Assembly (NCBI RefSeq): GCF_932526225.1
Contig: NC_064045.1
Coordinates: forward strand, 13,634,442 to 13,698,441
DNA: 64,000 nucleotides
DNA from: Nematostella vectensis
Taxonomy: Eukaryota > Cnidaria > Anthozoa > Actiniaria > Edwardsiidae
Reading direction: 5' to 3'
Part shown: piece after piece, positions 37,001 to 46,081 of the stretch
Layout: each line of letters opens with the position of its first letter
Position numbering within the stretch: position 1 is the first letter of the stretch
Notes under the pieces: model-generated
What the model was told of the DNA's origin: nothing
The model's input: only the letters and a program-made list of their open reading frames with translations
Database searches by the model: none
Position numbers and translations under genes: made by a program

Positions 37001-40000
37001 CATTTTTTGCTCTGTCTGGCAACAAGGATGTTGATGAGGGGAAACGACGAAGGTATTGATTGTGATTATCGTCATAATTCAGGGGCAAATCTATTATGTT
37101 TTCAGGGGGGTGGGACTTGAGGGATTTGCAACATGGAGTCAGGATTAGAGAGTTGGGGTCAACATGAAAGAATAAAAGTAGTTGGTTTTTTTCTATTCTT
37201 CTTTTCTCTTACAGGGGGGGTGGCTGCAAGTCCCATGACCCCCTGTAAATTAGTCGCTCGAATGGCAGTAATGGCTATGATTTTAACAAAGGTGAACAGG
37301 GGCGGATCCAGGATTTCAAAATGGGGGGTGGATAATGCCCGGATAGGCGGCTTATAACTAATCCAGTGGTTCTTGGTAGGTTTTGGTGGGTTTTAACAAA
37401 AAGATCTAATACTTCAAGCTGAATTAAATTTGCCGCGTCAGCAAAGTCAAGCAGGCGATGCCACATGGACAGTACGTTCTCCGTAGTTTCTTCAAACAAA
37501 GTGAATTTTCAAATTTTTTTTTTTTGCCCAAAAAGGGGGGTGGATATCCACCCAATCCACCCCCCCCCCCCCCCTGTATCCGCCCCTGGTGAAATTGATA
37601 TGGTAAATGATGGATGGTAATTGATATGGCAAATGATGGATGGTAATTGATATGGTAAATGATGGATGGTAATTGATATGGTAAATGATGGAGGGTAATT
37701 GATATGGTAAATGATTGAGTTCCCGTTTCGTTGACTAGTGTATGTGCCATTTCAGGATAAATGGAAGACACTCAAACCTGTATGACTCGTTCCAACTTGA
37801 AGAAAACATATATGAAACGTAAGTCAAAACCTCTCTTCAAAAACATACTTTTTTGTGTTCAGGGCTCTAGCAGGGGTAAGGCACTGGACGGAACACGTTC
37901 GCACCAATTATTAAAATAATACATATCAAGAAAACTTAGCCAAAAATTGTCGTTTTTGCCAGACGCGGTCACTTCCAAATAAGGAAAATAATATATTCCT
38001 TATTTGGAAAAAACTGCATGATTCTTGTCATTTATAAGGTTGCCGTACCGTAGGTGCTTCGTAAACTTTATGTCTTGTATAGAAAAACAGTGAGTGTGAC
38101 CATCTTTAGTCAATGGAGAAATTATCTGAAAAGAAACTAAGAGTCCTCGGCACCAGATCCCCAAAACGACGTTTTCTTCATATGAAGGGAATAACCAGTA
38201 AGGGCATAGCTGTGCCCCCAATATTTTTCTCATTGTTACTGTATCGTGCCCCTCCCTCCCCCCCTAGGGCTTGATACAGCTCTTAAGGCTATTGAGCTTT
38301 TTACAGTTGTTACACACGAGGTTTCCAGGTCAGGTGACCATCAAGTCTCCCCCAGTACTACCAGCGTGCTGATGACTTGCTCGACGGCGAAACCATTCAC
38401 AGCTACTTAAAGAGAAGGCTCGACAAGATTTGGACATTTTTGCGGAGAAAAAAGCCATGATTGATTTAGTTTTCTAAGTATTAATTGTCATACGATTTAA
38501 TGTAGCCTAATTCATGCAACTGCTACTATCCACGGGGATCCCAAGGTTCTTCTGAGGACCGAACAAGTCAGCGTTCTATTAAAATTAAAATCAATTTTAT
38601 TGATTAAAATAATGGTGAATTGAAAAAAGAGAATCTAAAGAATAAATGAAAAGTAGTTTAAAAAAATGATCTAAAAAAACCGAACACTTGACCGAGGATC
38701 GAACTAGACAACATCGAACCAGAAGAGAAAAAATAGATCATACATCCAGACATCCGCTGAATCACCGTATGGCAGCTAAAGCTTTACGGCTAGGCTGGAG
38801 ATTTCGGCCCCAACACCGCTATCTAGCGAACTGTGTAACACACAGGTACCGAGGCACCCGCGCATTAATAGGGAGGCGATAACCAGGTTCCTAGCCCTTA
38901 AGACCTAAGTCTTATACGGTTACGCCACACACAGCTCGCTGTGACGTAGAGTGTAAAATATTGAGGTCTATTTGGGCGCCTCGAGTCTCTTGGGAGATCC
39001 TATCCTATAGCAGCGGTGTCATCGTCACGCACGCGAATATGTGTTTAAGACAACAAAGGTCAACTAAGAGAGCAAAAACTGACGCGACTAGAAAAAATAA
39101 CGTTATAACCGAAACGACTTTCTGAAACTGTGCCTTAGTGATGCTGCTGTAACCGGACAAACTAAGCATGAATCACCCAAAATTTGTCCTGCAGTTACAC
39201 ACTCTTAGGTACACACTCTTTTTTTTTTATAAGAACGTCCAGCCTGAGATTTCACCAAATTTTAAGGTGCTAAGAGGGCTCAGATAGCAGTAAAATATAG
39301 ACGTTCTTATAAAAAAGAGTGAAGTTTGTCTGAGGAACGCGGCATAGTTTATCTTTGGCCGTCTCCACAAACTGTGCGGGTATAATGACTGTGCTAGCGT
39401 TGTCATTGGCCCGACTGGTGTCGTCGATGTTTGTATAGCTAGTGTTCTCTTAAAGTATACTTTTTAGAGCCATTAGGGGTTACCGTTGAGCTTGTTTCTT
39501 GATTTTTTTTTCGTTTGTTTCTATTTTGTGCCCTTTCCTTGTTATCTACGTTGTTATTTATAGCCCTTTCCTTGTTATCTACGTTGTTATTTATAGCCCT
39601 TTATTTGTTATCTACGTTGTTATTTATAGCCCTTTCCTTGTTATCTACGTTGTTATTTATAGCCCTTTCCTTGTTATCTACGTTGTTATTTATAGCCCTT
39701 TCCTTGTTATCTACGTTGTTATTTATAGCCCTTTCCTTGTTATCTACGTTGTTATTTATAGCCCTTTCCTTGTTATCTACGTTGTTATTTATAGCCCTTT
39801 TTCTTGTTATCTACGTTGTTATTTATATTCCCTTCCTTGTTATCTGCGTTGTTATTTATAGCCCTTTCCTTGTTATCTACGTTGTTATTTATAGCCCTTT
39901 CCTTGTTATCTACGTTGTTATTTATAGCCCTTTCCTTGTTATCTACGTTGTTATTTATAGCCCTTTCCTTGTTATCTACGTTGTTATTTATAGCCCTTTT

Positions 40001-43000
40001 CTTGTTATCTACGTTGTTATTTATATCCCTTTCCTTGTTATCTACGTTGTTATTTATAGCCCTTTCCTTGTTATCTACGTTGTTATTTATAGCCCTTTCC
40101 TTGTTATCTGCGTTGTTATTTATAGCCCTTTGCTTGTTATCTACGTTGTTATTTATAGCCCTTTCCTTGTTATCTACGTTGTTATTTATAGTCCTTTTCT
40201 TGTTATCTACGTTGTTATTTATAGCCCTTTATTTGTTATCTACGTTGTTATTTATAGCCCTTTATTTGTTATCTACGTTGTTATTTATAGCCCTTTCCTT
40301 GTTATCTACGTTGTTATTTATAGCCCTTTCCTTGTTATCTACGTTGTTATTTATAGCCCTTTCCTTGTTATCTACGTTGTTATTTATAGCCCTTTCCTTG
40401 TTATCTACGTTGTTATTTATAGCCCTTTTCTTGTTATCTACGTTGTTATTTATAGCCCTTTCCTTGTTATCTACGTTGTTATTTATAGCCCTTTCCTTGT
40501 TATCTACGTTGTTATTTATAGCCCTTTCCTTGTTATCTACGTTGTTATTTATAGCCCCTTCCTTGTTATCTACGTTGTTATTTATAGTCCTTTCCTTGTT
40601 ATCTACGTTGTGATTTATAGCCCTTTCCTTGTTATCTACGTTGTTATTTATAGCCCTTTCCTTGTTATCTACGTTGTTATTTATAGCCCTTTTCCTTGTT
40701 ATCTACGTTATTATTTATAGCCCTTCCCTTGTTATCTACGTTGTTATTTATAGCCCTTTCCTTGTTATCAGGCGTTGTTTTTTATAGTCCTTTTCTTGTT
40801 ATCTACGTTATAGCCCAGCAAAAACTGACTATGAGGACATGAGTTACAACGACAACAGCCTATCCAAAAGGTAAGTGCGCATGCGCGACTGCTGCAGTGA
40901 CAAATCGTAGGCGGGTCACGCAACACATAGACATACTCTTCCCTCCCCCCTCCTTTTTATCTGCAGAATATTTAAAAGAATTGTTTGGGAAGAAATACAG
41001 CAAAAACATATTTGCTGCCAAGTGACATTGTTATTTATAGTATGCCCTAGACTCAGCATGGTCTAGACTCAATATGCCTTAGACTCAGTATGGTCTAGAC
41101 TCAGTATGGTCTAGACTCTGTATGCCCTAGACTCGGTATGGTATAGACTCAGTATGCCCTAGACTCAGTATGGTATAGACTCAGTATGGTCTAGACTCAG
41201 TATGGTATAGACTCAGTATGGTCTAGACTCAGTATGGTCTAGACTCAGTATGGTCTAGACTCAGTATGGTCTAGACTCAGTATGCCCTAGACTCCGTATG
41301 GTATAGACTCAGTATGGTCTAGACTCAGTATGGTCTAGACTCAGTATGCCCTAGACTCGGTATGGTATAGACTCAGTATGCCCTAGACTCAGTATGGTAT
41401 AGACTCAGTATGGTATAGACTCAGTATGGTCTAGACTCAGTATGGTATAGACTCAGTATGGTCTAGACTAAGTATGGTATAGACTCAGTATGCCCTAGAC
41501 TCGATATGGTATTGACTCAGCATGGCCTAGGTGTTTTTTACCTCATTTACCGAATTCAATCTATAATATTGAAAAGCTCCCCCAAGTCAGCTAATGAAAA
41601 TGGATTCTTTCTCGTGTCTTTCTAGGAAATGACAAATGGCGGCTGACGTTGACTTTTTATAAATTACTGCATGTTATCGTCACTATGCGGCCTCACATTT
41701 CTCTTTTCAGCAATACTGAGGATGACTATGGCGGGTATGACTACGCGAGGTGGCAAGACACCGCCTCTTTGTAAGTATATGTCAGAGTAAGAATAAACAG
41801 ACCAGAGTGTTTGATTTTAAAAACTCCGTATAAAAGAACATGAGAGTAAAGATGTTGACTTTTATGTGGGGTTTCAATAACTTGGAACAAGAAATTCGAT
41901 TGGAGTATAGACGGGAGAAGTTTACTCTAGCCTAAAGGTTGAAAAAAAGGTCTGAGCAGAATTATATTCTTATTTCAGTCCTCCGTACCTGTTATTAGAA
42001 TCTTTGAGTCAGTGCACAAAAATGACATCACTACGGTCACATCAAGTCTCCAAAGCATGCCATTGTTTGAAAAAGGCCTCCCCGGTATCTAGTTTAAGGA
42101 TTCGCTCCTCCCACATAAAAGTCAAGAATATTCTGGAAGTAATTTATATGTTTATATTTTTATATGCAGAAAAGACAGCTTGCAGCGGGAAAAGTCTGAA
42201 AATGTGCTGTACGAGGGCGTAAAACCTACCGGAGAGTAAGTACAGTCTTGTCACATCAGTTATGTCACGTCAGTTATGTCACGTTAGTCGTGTCACGTCA
42301 CGTTAGTCATGTCACATCAGTCATGTCACGTTAGTCGTGTCACCTCAGCCTCAGTCAAACTTACCAGAGATTTTCGGAGGGTAAGTATAGCCTTTTCACG
42401 GACAGTCGTGTCAAGTCAGTCGTGTCACGGTATAAACGTCTGTAAGCTTCGGTCACGTCCCCTAAATGTCGTCACGTTATTCAAATGTCACGTCATGCTC
42501 AGGCACATGAATGATGCCTTCCCCATGTCTGGTTCCCAAGCACTCCCACTAAAATAACACAAATTATTTATTTCAGGGGTCAAGGCAACTCTGAGACATT
42601 CAACGTTCTGTATGTGAGGTAAGAACCACCTTCGTCAGGGGGAAGGGATAGGGATGGGGCGGGAGGGGTGCGTCCAGTGAGGACCCATTCTAGAGTCTCT
42701 AAACGCCGCCATTTTTTTCATTTTGCAAATCCGATCGAACTTGGTAAAAAACACACTGTTTTAGATAGTTATTTGAAAATGTCTTGAAATAATTCATCTT
42801 TCAGTTTTAATATCAATTTCTCTATTAAATATCTTGTATCAAGTAATTATTAATTTGCTTCAAGATGGCTTGTCTTATGCGATATCTCATGTACATCAAT
42901 TTCAACTCGAGAGGCAGAAAGGCGGTACAAGCAGTAGTACTGCTATCAATTCTAACATGTGACCGATGCTGTATTTAAAACCACGGAATTGTCTTGGAAC

Positions 43001-43124
43001 ACGGTGTCTGGCCGTGGCCTGGTCGAAATTCTAATACATTTTCTGTTCATCTGTTGGCAGTCAAGAAGACGGGCCGATCAACAAGCTCCCTATCCCCAAG
43101 CCTACCGCTTACCAGCACTGCTGA
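28087..43124 (+). CDS. Putative type I membrane receptor with Cys-rich ectodomain, mucin-like stalk and ten-tyrosine tail, 12 exons
   Basis: Exons are 28087-28165, 31301-31457, 31795-31940, 32405-32491, 35247-35459, 35688-35913, 37756-37818, 40814-40870, 41711-41770, 42170-42235, 42577-42618 and 43061-43124. All are in phase, 1,260 nt, 419 aa. Exon 1 is a signal peptide (FFTCFILIVSLFPVVQS). Exons 2-3 encode a compact domain with about nine Cys (DESCDDACYAHAMVCN ... SGANKGLCSGF ... RRLCACSLC). Exons 4-5 are a Thr/Ser/Pro stalk. Exon 6 ends it and carries the membrane helix (about 274-297) and the stop-transfer HRRRKR. The 122-residue tail has Tyr at 312, 322, 330, 335, 349, 352, 354, 377, 397 and 416. 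Motifs include YEDM (YxxM, PI3K-p85 type), VLYEGV (fits the ITIM consensus) and YVSQ (YxxQ). I do not recognise the ectodomain family with certainty and no ligand is known. The donor after exon 2 (GT|GTAATG) is the weakest junction. Confidence 0.8.
29276..30830. repeat. 51-bp minisatellite, about 30 copies, in receptor intron 1
   Basis: The unit is of GATGATGATGATGGCGATGA / TAAATGGGATAATGATAATG type, 51 bp, giving a 17-aa period when read through. A pair of diagnostic variant units (GGCGGTGATAA followed by GATAAAGGGG) occurs at about 29,791 and again at about 30,301, exactly 510 bp or ten units apart. This points to a ten-unit block duplication. The array remains open on the plus strand for over 500 codons, but it lies between two well-phased exons and is not coding. 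Confidence 0.93.
31449..31690 (+). repeat. Minisatellite containing copies of the receptor exon-2 donor
   Basis: The real junction reads ACACAATGT|GTAATGTATAA at 31,450-31,468. Copies of ACACAATGTGT(T/A)A occur at about 31,501, 31,548, 31,621 and 31,673. The last copy is identical over ACACAATGTGTAATGTATAA. Units also share CCTGYGCACACAACGAGATA-type sequence. The array starts at the splice donor, so the junction itself is part of the repeat unit. Confidence 0.75.
32482..32795 (+). repeat. 37-bp minisatellite containing the receptor exon-4 donor
   Basis: The junction CACCCACAG|GTATCCCACA at 32,491/32,492 is repeated with a strict 37-bp period. The boundary position recurs at 32,528, 32,565, 32,602, 32,639, 32,676, 32,713 and 32,750. 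Six of these seven copies keep CAG|GT. The rest of the unit reads CGGTYACCAMYCATTCAAAA. Since 37 is not a multiple of three, use of alternative donors would change the frame. Read-through stays open for about 70 codons before a stop. Confidence 0.9.
32920..34022. mobile_element. Foldback element with ~200-bp inverted arms, interrupted by a LINE fragment
   Basis: The left arm (about 32,920-33,125, with GTCCGGCGGATATGTG, AGTTACCAATTTTAGC and AAGATAGGCTATAGAGCC) is matched by the reverse complement of the right arm. The right arm spans about 33,850-34,022 and carries GGCTTTAGCCTATCTT, GCTAAAATTGGTAACT and CACATATCCGCCGGAC. Between them lies a LINE 3' fragment. The simplest reading is a DNA transposon or foldback element with long inverted arms and a later LINE insertion. 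It sits in intron 4 of the receptor gene. Confidence 0.75.
33146..33523 (+). pseudogene. Decayed non-LTR retrotransposon (LINE) reverse-transcriptase C-terminus
   Basis: The fragment encodes LLLQKRAARIIADKKWYDHS ... KVLNGMSPDHL ... FEYSGAKLWNSLPRE. This is the familiar C-terminal end of CR1/Jockey-group LINE reverse transcriptases (LQKRAAR; G.sP..L; F.Y.GA.LWN.LP). A TGA at 33,479-33,481 breaks the frame before the usual LP-x-x-x-S-x-x-x-F tail, which is still recognisable as SVGSF after the stop. There is no start of the ORF upstream, so the copy is 5'-truncated and dead. A 3' UTR ending in (ATCC)n(ATCT)n at about 33,680-33,715 follows, as expected for such elements. Confidence 0.85.
34261..34540. 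repeat. Pair of ~60-bp GC-rich direct repeats
   Basis: GTCTTCTGCGCGCGCTGACG (from about 34,262) and its continuation to CAGCGCGCGCTGTT are repeated at about 34,482-34,537, 220 bp downstream. Both contain the GCGCGCGC palindrome in AT-rich surroundings. This could be a small element bounded by direct repeats or a local duplication. No ORF was recognised. Confidence 0.6.
35483..35620. repeat. Short imperfect tandem repeat after receptor exon 5
   Basis: About three copies of a ~48-bp unit of type AGCTCGGCACTTGGTC / GGGACAACCTCGGTWTTAGT start some 25 bp after the exon-5 donor (35,459/35,460). Unlike the arrays after exons 2 and 4, no convincing copy of the splice junction itself is seen in the unit. 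Confidence 0.6.
36440..36560. repeat. GAT-rich triplet tract in receptor intron 6
   Basis: An impure GATGATGAT/ATTATTATT tract. Open frames on both strands in this stretch (poly-Asp/Met or His-rich) are by-products of the triplet composition. It is noncoding intronic sequence. Confidence 0.8.
37297..37588. mobile_element. MITE with CAGGGGCGGATCCAGG ends
   Basis: The left end CAGGGGCGGATCCAGG is mirrored by GTATCCGCCCCTG at the right. Both flanks carry GTGAA (37,292-37,296 and 37,589-37,593), a plausible 5-bp target duplication. The interior has a GGGGGGTGGAT / ATCCACCCCC foldback and a poly-C run. It lies in intron 6 of the receptor gene and encodes nothing. Confidence 0.75.
37610..37720. 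repeat. Tandem repeat just upstream of receptor exon 7
   Basis: A unit of about 27 bp, GATATGGTAAATGATGGATG plus GTAATT, is repeated about four times and ends roughly 40 bp before the exon-7 acceptor at 37,755. The acceptor itself is not inside the unit. Confidence 0.8.
37905..38185. repeat. Dispersed repeat family A, copy 2
   Basis: Matches 12,815-13,095 along its length in the same orientation, with small indels. It lies in intron 7 of the receptor gene. No inverted ends were noticed and no ORF is shared. Confidence 0.75.
38688..38995 (-). repeat. SINE-like dispersed repeat, diverged solitary copy
   Basis: Read on the minus strand it has GAGCTGTGTGTGGCGTAACC, a box-A-like GTGGCGTAACCG context, GGTTATCGCCTCCC, ATTAATGCGCGGGT and, near its far end, a GGTTCGAT word. 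The same order of blocks is found at 47,050-47,315, at 49,555-49,815 and in every 2-kb monomer after 50,941. This copy is clearly diverged, so the family is older than the array. Pol III origin is inference. Confidence 0.6.
39213..39321. mobile_element. Small MITE with CACTCTTTTTTATAAGAACG ends
   Basis: CACTCTT(T)nATAAGAACGT at the left is mirrored by ACGTTCTTATAAAAAAGAGT at the right, enclosing about 60 bp. It is a 110-bp non-autonomous foldback in intron 7 of the receptor gene. Confidence 0.8.
39530..40813 (+). repeat. 33-bp minisatellite (about 38 copies) ending in the receptor exon-8 acceptor
   Basis: The unit is CCCTTTCCTTGTTATCTACG / TTGTTATTTATAG. The last, shortened unit reads TTGTTATCTACGTTATAG and its final AG is the acceptor used by exon 8 (exon starts at 40,814 with CCCAGC). 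Each unit therefore ends in a pyrimidine-rich tract plus TATAG|CCC, a copy of a 3' splice site. All three plus frames stay open over long distances because 33 is a multiple of three; the resulting LVIYVVIY-type peptides are not genes. Confidence 0.93.
41041..41530. repeat. 16-bp minisatellite of TATGGTCTAGACTCAG in receptor intron 8
   Basis: About 30 copies of TATGGTCTAGACTCAG occur, with the common variants TATGGTATAGACTCAG and TATGCCCTAGACTCAG. Variants alternate in a non-random order, suggesting block duplications. It lies between exons 8 and 9, about 180 bp from the exon-9 acceptor. Confidence 0.93.
42236..42480 (+). repeat. GTCACGTCAGT-type repeat after receptor exon 10, with a second donor-like copy
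   Basis: Irregular units of type GTCACGTCAGTYATGTCACG contain the TGACGT half of a CRE on the minus strand. At about 42,358-42,400 the sequence AAACTTACC ... GGAGGGTAAGTATAGCCTTT resembles the real exon-10 junction AAACCTACCGGAGA|GTAAGT followed by ACAGTCTT. The junction may have been duplicated here too. The match is weaker than for exons 2, 4 and 8. Confidence 0.65.
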
Positions 43125-45682
43125 CGGCTCAACTGCTCAATGGTCGAACGCTTCATGGAAAACTCCAGCTCCTGGAATGAGTAGCTCGGACAATTTCTTA
43201 TTATAGGACTGCATACCATACGAGTCTGCTCCAATCATTTTCCTGTATTTAAGATTACTTAGACTTAACACTTAGACTTGATGAAGGAATTCGTGTTTTA
43301 GCTTTCTTGAAAAATTCTAGACCCTAAATAAATTGATATCACAGGTTTTCTATTGGCTTGTTCCAGACCAGGCTCTGGATGGGGGGTCTGCATGTCAGTA
43401 GTCAGTAAAAATTTCCATAATTTGTCGGTAGTCGGGAAGAATTATCGGTCTTTGTCGGTAGTCGGTGAATCTAAGCTAGTATTCGCTATTGTACCAGATT
43501 TCATGTATAAACAAGTAAGTAGTAGTAAATAACTTTTTGATAATAAATTAGTTATGGGTTAATAATTGCCTGAAAAGTTGATGCAAAGGAAATACATATA
43601 GTGCAGATTCTGAAATGGCCGAATTTAAGTAGATTGACGATGGCAGTAAAGCAGGGTCGTGGCCTGCATGAGGCACGTGAGGCACTCACCTCGGTAAAAT
43701 TTTGATGTTTAGTGTTTCACAATTGAAAAGTATGGGATAAAACACCTGCTTTTGTTGGATTTATTATCCAGTAGCTAGCTTTGCCTCGGTAAAATTTTGA
43801 TTCTGGCTACAGGCCTGTAAAGACTAGAAATACCGGTTATGATAAAATGTCGGTAGTCGGCAAATATTTTTTGTCACTAGTCACTAGTTATATTCATGTT
43901 TTGTCGGTAGTCAGTTACTTTTTAAGCCGTTTGTCGCTAGTCGGCTTATTTTACACCATCTAAAAACATACACAATACACCAAAAACTGGAATTCGACTC
44001 TGCCAAACATACGCATACACACACAACTATCGATATTATGTGACAGAAAAAAAGCAGATATTCTTTAAAAAAGGCATAACAATGACAAGAGAAGAAAACA
44101 TATAAATAATTAAAAAATTACAATATCAGTGCAAACAGCGTGTAAGTGAATTTCAACATTGACATTTATACATATATTCTATATTTTGTAGAAATATATT
44201 GAGATTCATCGTAGAGCTCCCATTTGCTAATTTTGAAATTCTTCTTGCGCTGATGATTTCTTAAAAAAAGTGTTTAAGCTTAATTACTTTTATATTTTAA
44301 TTGACACTGTAATGCAAAAAACGGGAATCAACCAAAGATAGACTCCTACTATACAAATAATAAATATTCCAAATGATTACAGACGTATAGTCCTCTTTTT
44401 ACCTTTCTTGATTCGATCTTTTTTTTTTATCTTTTTCTTTCCATTTATAAGTTTGATGGCAGGTAACGCACACCCTATCCCCAAAAATATATGCGGACGA
44501 CGAACGCAAGGGGTTGATAATATCATTATTGATCATTTGTGTAATATCTTCTAATAATCAATTGGGTATTATATTTTATTATATACGGGCTGAAATTCGG
44601 TAAGACCATCCCTGAGAATAAAAATATGAGCAACCCAGTCTAAGTTGAAAATCTTCCGTTATTAACAAAAAAATACTGTGGTCATTATAGAAATCATCAC
44701 TAAAGAAAGATAAGCCCTTCCCGTGTCAATAGCGGTATTTTTCAAGTGTAATGATGATTGAGTAAGGCAATATCTATAGATAAAATACAACAACAGCTTG
44801 ACGTTGCACAGGTTACGAAGCTACGCTCGCTAGAAAAAGAATTTGGGTTTTCTCAAGACAAATAGAGTAACTAGCGCCCCGAGATCGAACTCAGTGCGTA
44901 TTTCATAATAATGGTGATGAATGTCTAGAAGAAAGTGGCAAAAGATTGCCAGAGCTGTAAAATAAAATGTCTGGCTTTAAAAGCTATATTTGTTGTTACA
45001 TTGAAAAGAATTGTTTTTGTGGAGTGGAGTTATAAAGCAACGGTCAGAGATCGAATTTGAGTAAAAAAACTGCATGTCCATATTTAGAAGTTCTGCGGGT
45101 ATTCCGCATCTCCATGGCAGGAAAAGCAGCTCCCCGCCAATGTTAGATGCTAAAACCCGATCGTTTATTTATCCAGAAAACCAGGAGAACATGTTCTCCT
45201 GAGAAAACCCAAAAACCCCACGCCCAACCAAAAAAAATGCCGAGCGATAACAATTGTCAGCCAAATACTCATATGTTTTGCCGCATAGTATAATGCATTT
45301 GTTTGGTTTTGTAATGATTTTTAATGGTTCTATAACAAGATTTGAGTATCATAGTAATGGGAGACGTTATTACATTTACGACGGAAGACGTGTTCTTGCC
45401 TTTATGGTTGGATTTTGTATTATATTGTTGTCATATTTCAGGGGCGAATAGCAGCTTTTTGCTGAAGGGGGGTCTGGCTCAGTGCCAAAGAGAGGGGTAA
45501 TATTTTTTGTTACATTTGGCTTTCTGACTCAAATATCTAAGAAGTCAGTTTTATTGATTTAATGTGCACCAATCATGGTGTTTTCCAAAAAGGAAATAAT
45601 TTTTACCTTATGCTGGTACTCTGACCTCTATTTTCTGGGAACTTTGTTAAAAAAGAGATGTAGTATTTTTGTTATTACATTT
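43125..45682. other. 3' flank of the receptor gene and repeat-bearing spacer
   Basis: A canonical AATAAA (43,327-43,332) lies about 200 nt after the receptor stop and is a likely polyadenylation signal. From 43,390 to 43,960 the words GTCGGTAGTCGG and GTCAGTAGTCAG recur on both sides of a nested segment with CCTCGGTAAAATTTTGAT repeats and GGCCTG ends. These are degraded foldback elements. The rest to 45,680 is AT-rich with no supported gene. Confidence 0.5.
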
Positions 45683-45824
45683 CAGCGGCGTAGCCATGAT
45701 TTTTAACAGGAGGCTCTTTCAAAGCATTTTCTCCTGTATTTTAGATAATGTCTCAATTACTGTATTTTTGTCTGCTAAAAGATGGGCCCGGGCCCCCTGG
45801 GCCACCCGCCTGGCTACGCCCCTG
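45683..45824. mobile_element. Small foldback MITE with GGCGTAGCCA ends
   Basis: The left end CAGCGGCGTAGCCATGAT is mirrored by TGGCTACGCCCCTG at the right. The interior next to the right arm is G/C-rich. It is a member or relative of the GTAGCCAGG-type foldbacks seen at 558-875. Confidence 0.6.
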
Positions 45825-45881
45825 CGTCTTGGCCATAGCTAGCAGTGGGCGAGGTCCAACACCTCCCCAACCCCCTCCCCC

Positions 45882-46081
45882 NNNNNNNNNNNNNNNNNNN
45901 NNNNNNNNNNNNNNNNNNNNNNNNNNNNNNNNNNNNNNNNNNNNNNNNNNNNNNNNNNNNNNNNNNNNNNNNNNNNNNNNNNNNNNNNNNNNNNNNNNNN
46001 NNNNNNNNNNNNNNNNNNNNNNNNNNNNNNNNNNNNNNNNNNNNNNNNNNNNNNNNNNNNNNNNNNNNNNNNNNNNNNNNN
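45882..46081. other. Assembly gap (200 N)
   Basis: Exactly 200 undetermined bases, flanked by C-rich sequence on the left and T/G-rich sequence on the right. A round length usually marks a gap of unknown size. G/C homopolymers in foldback repeats are the likely reason for the break. Confidence 0.98.

Noticed and set aside
38270-38470. Possible extra receptor exon (CAGTACTACCAGCGTGCTG...)
   Set aside because: No phase-compatible pair of splice sites that keeps the frame open; exons 7 and 8 already join perfectly.
39499-40720. Three overlapping long frames encoding hydrophobic LVIYVVIY/LLSTLLFIA repeats
   Set aside because: All come from the 33-bp minisatellite; openness in all plus frames shows it is a composition effect. 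The membrane-like look is accidental.
41041-41530. CRISPR-like regular array
   Set aside because: Repeats are contiguous without unique spacers, and this is a eukaryotic intron; it is a 16-bp minisatellite.
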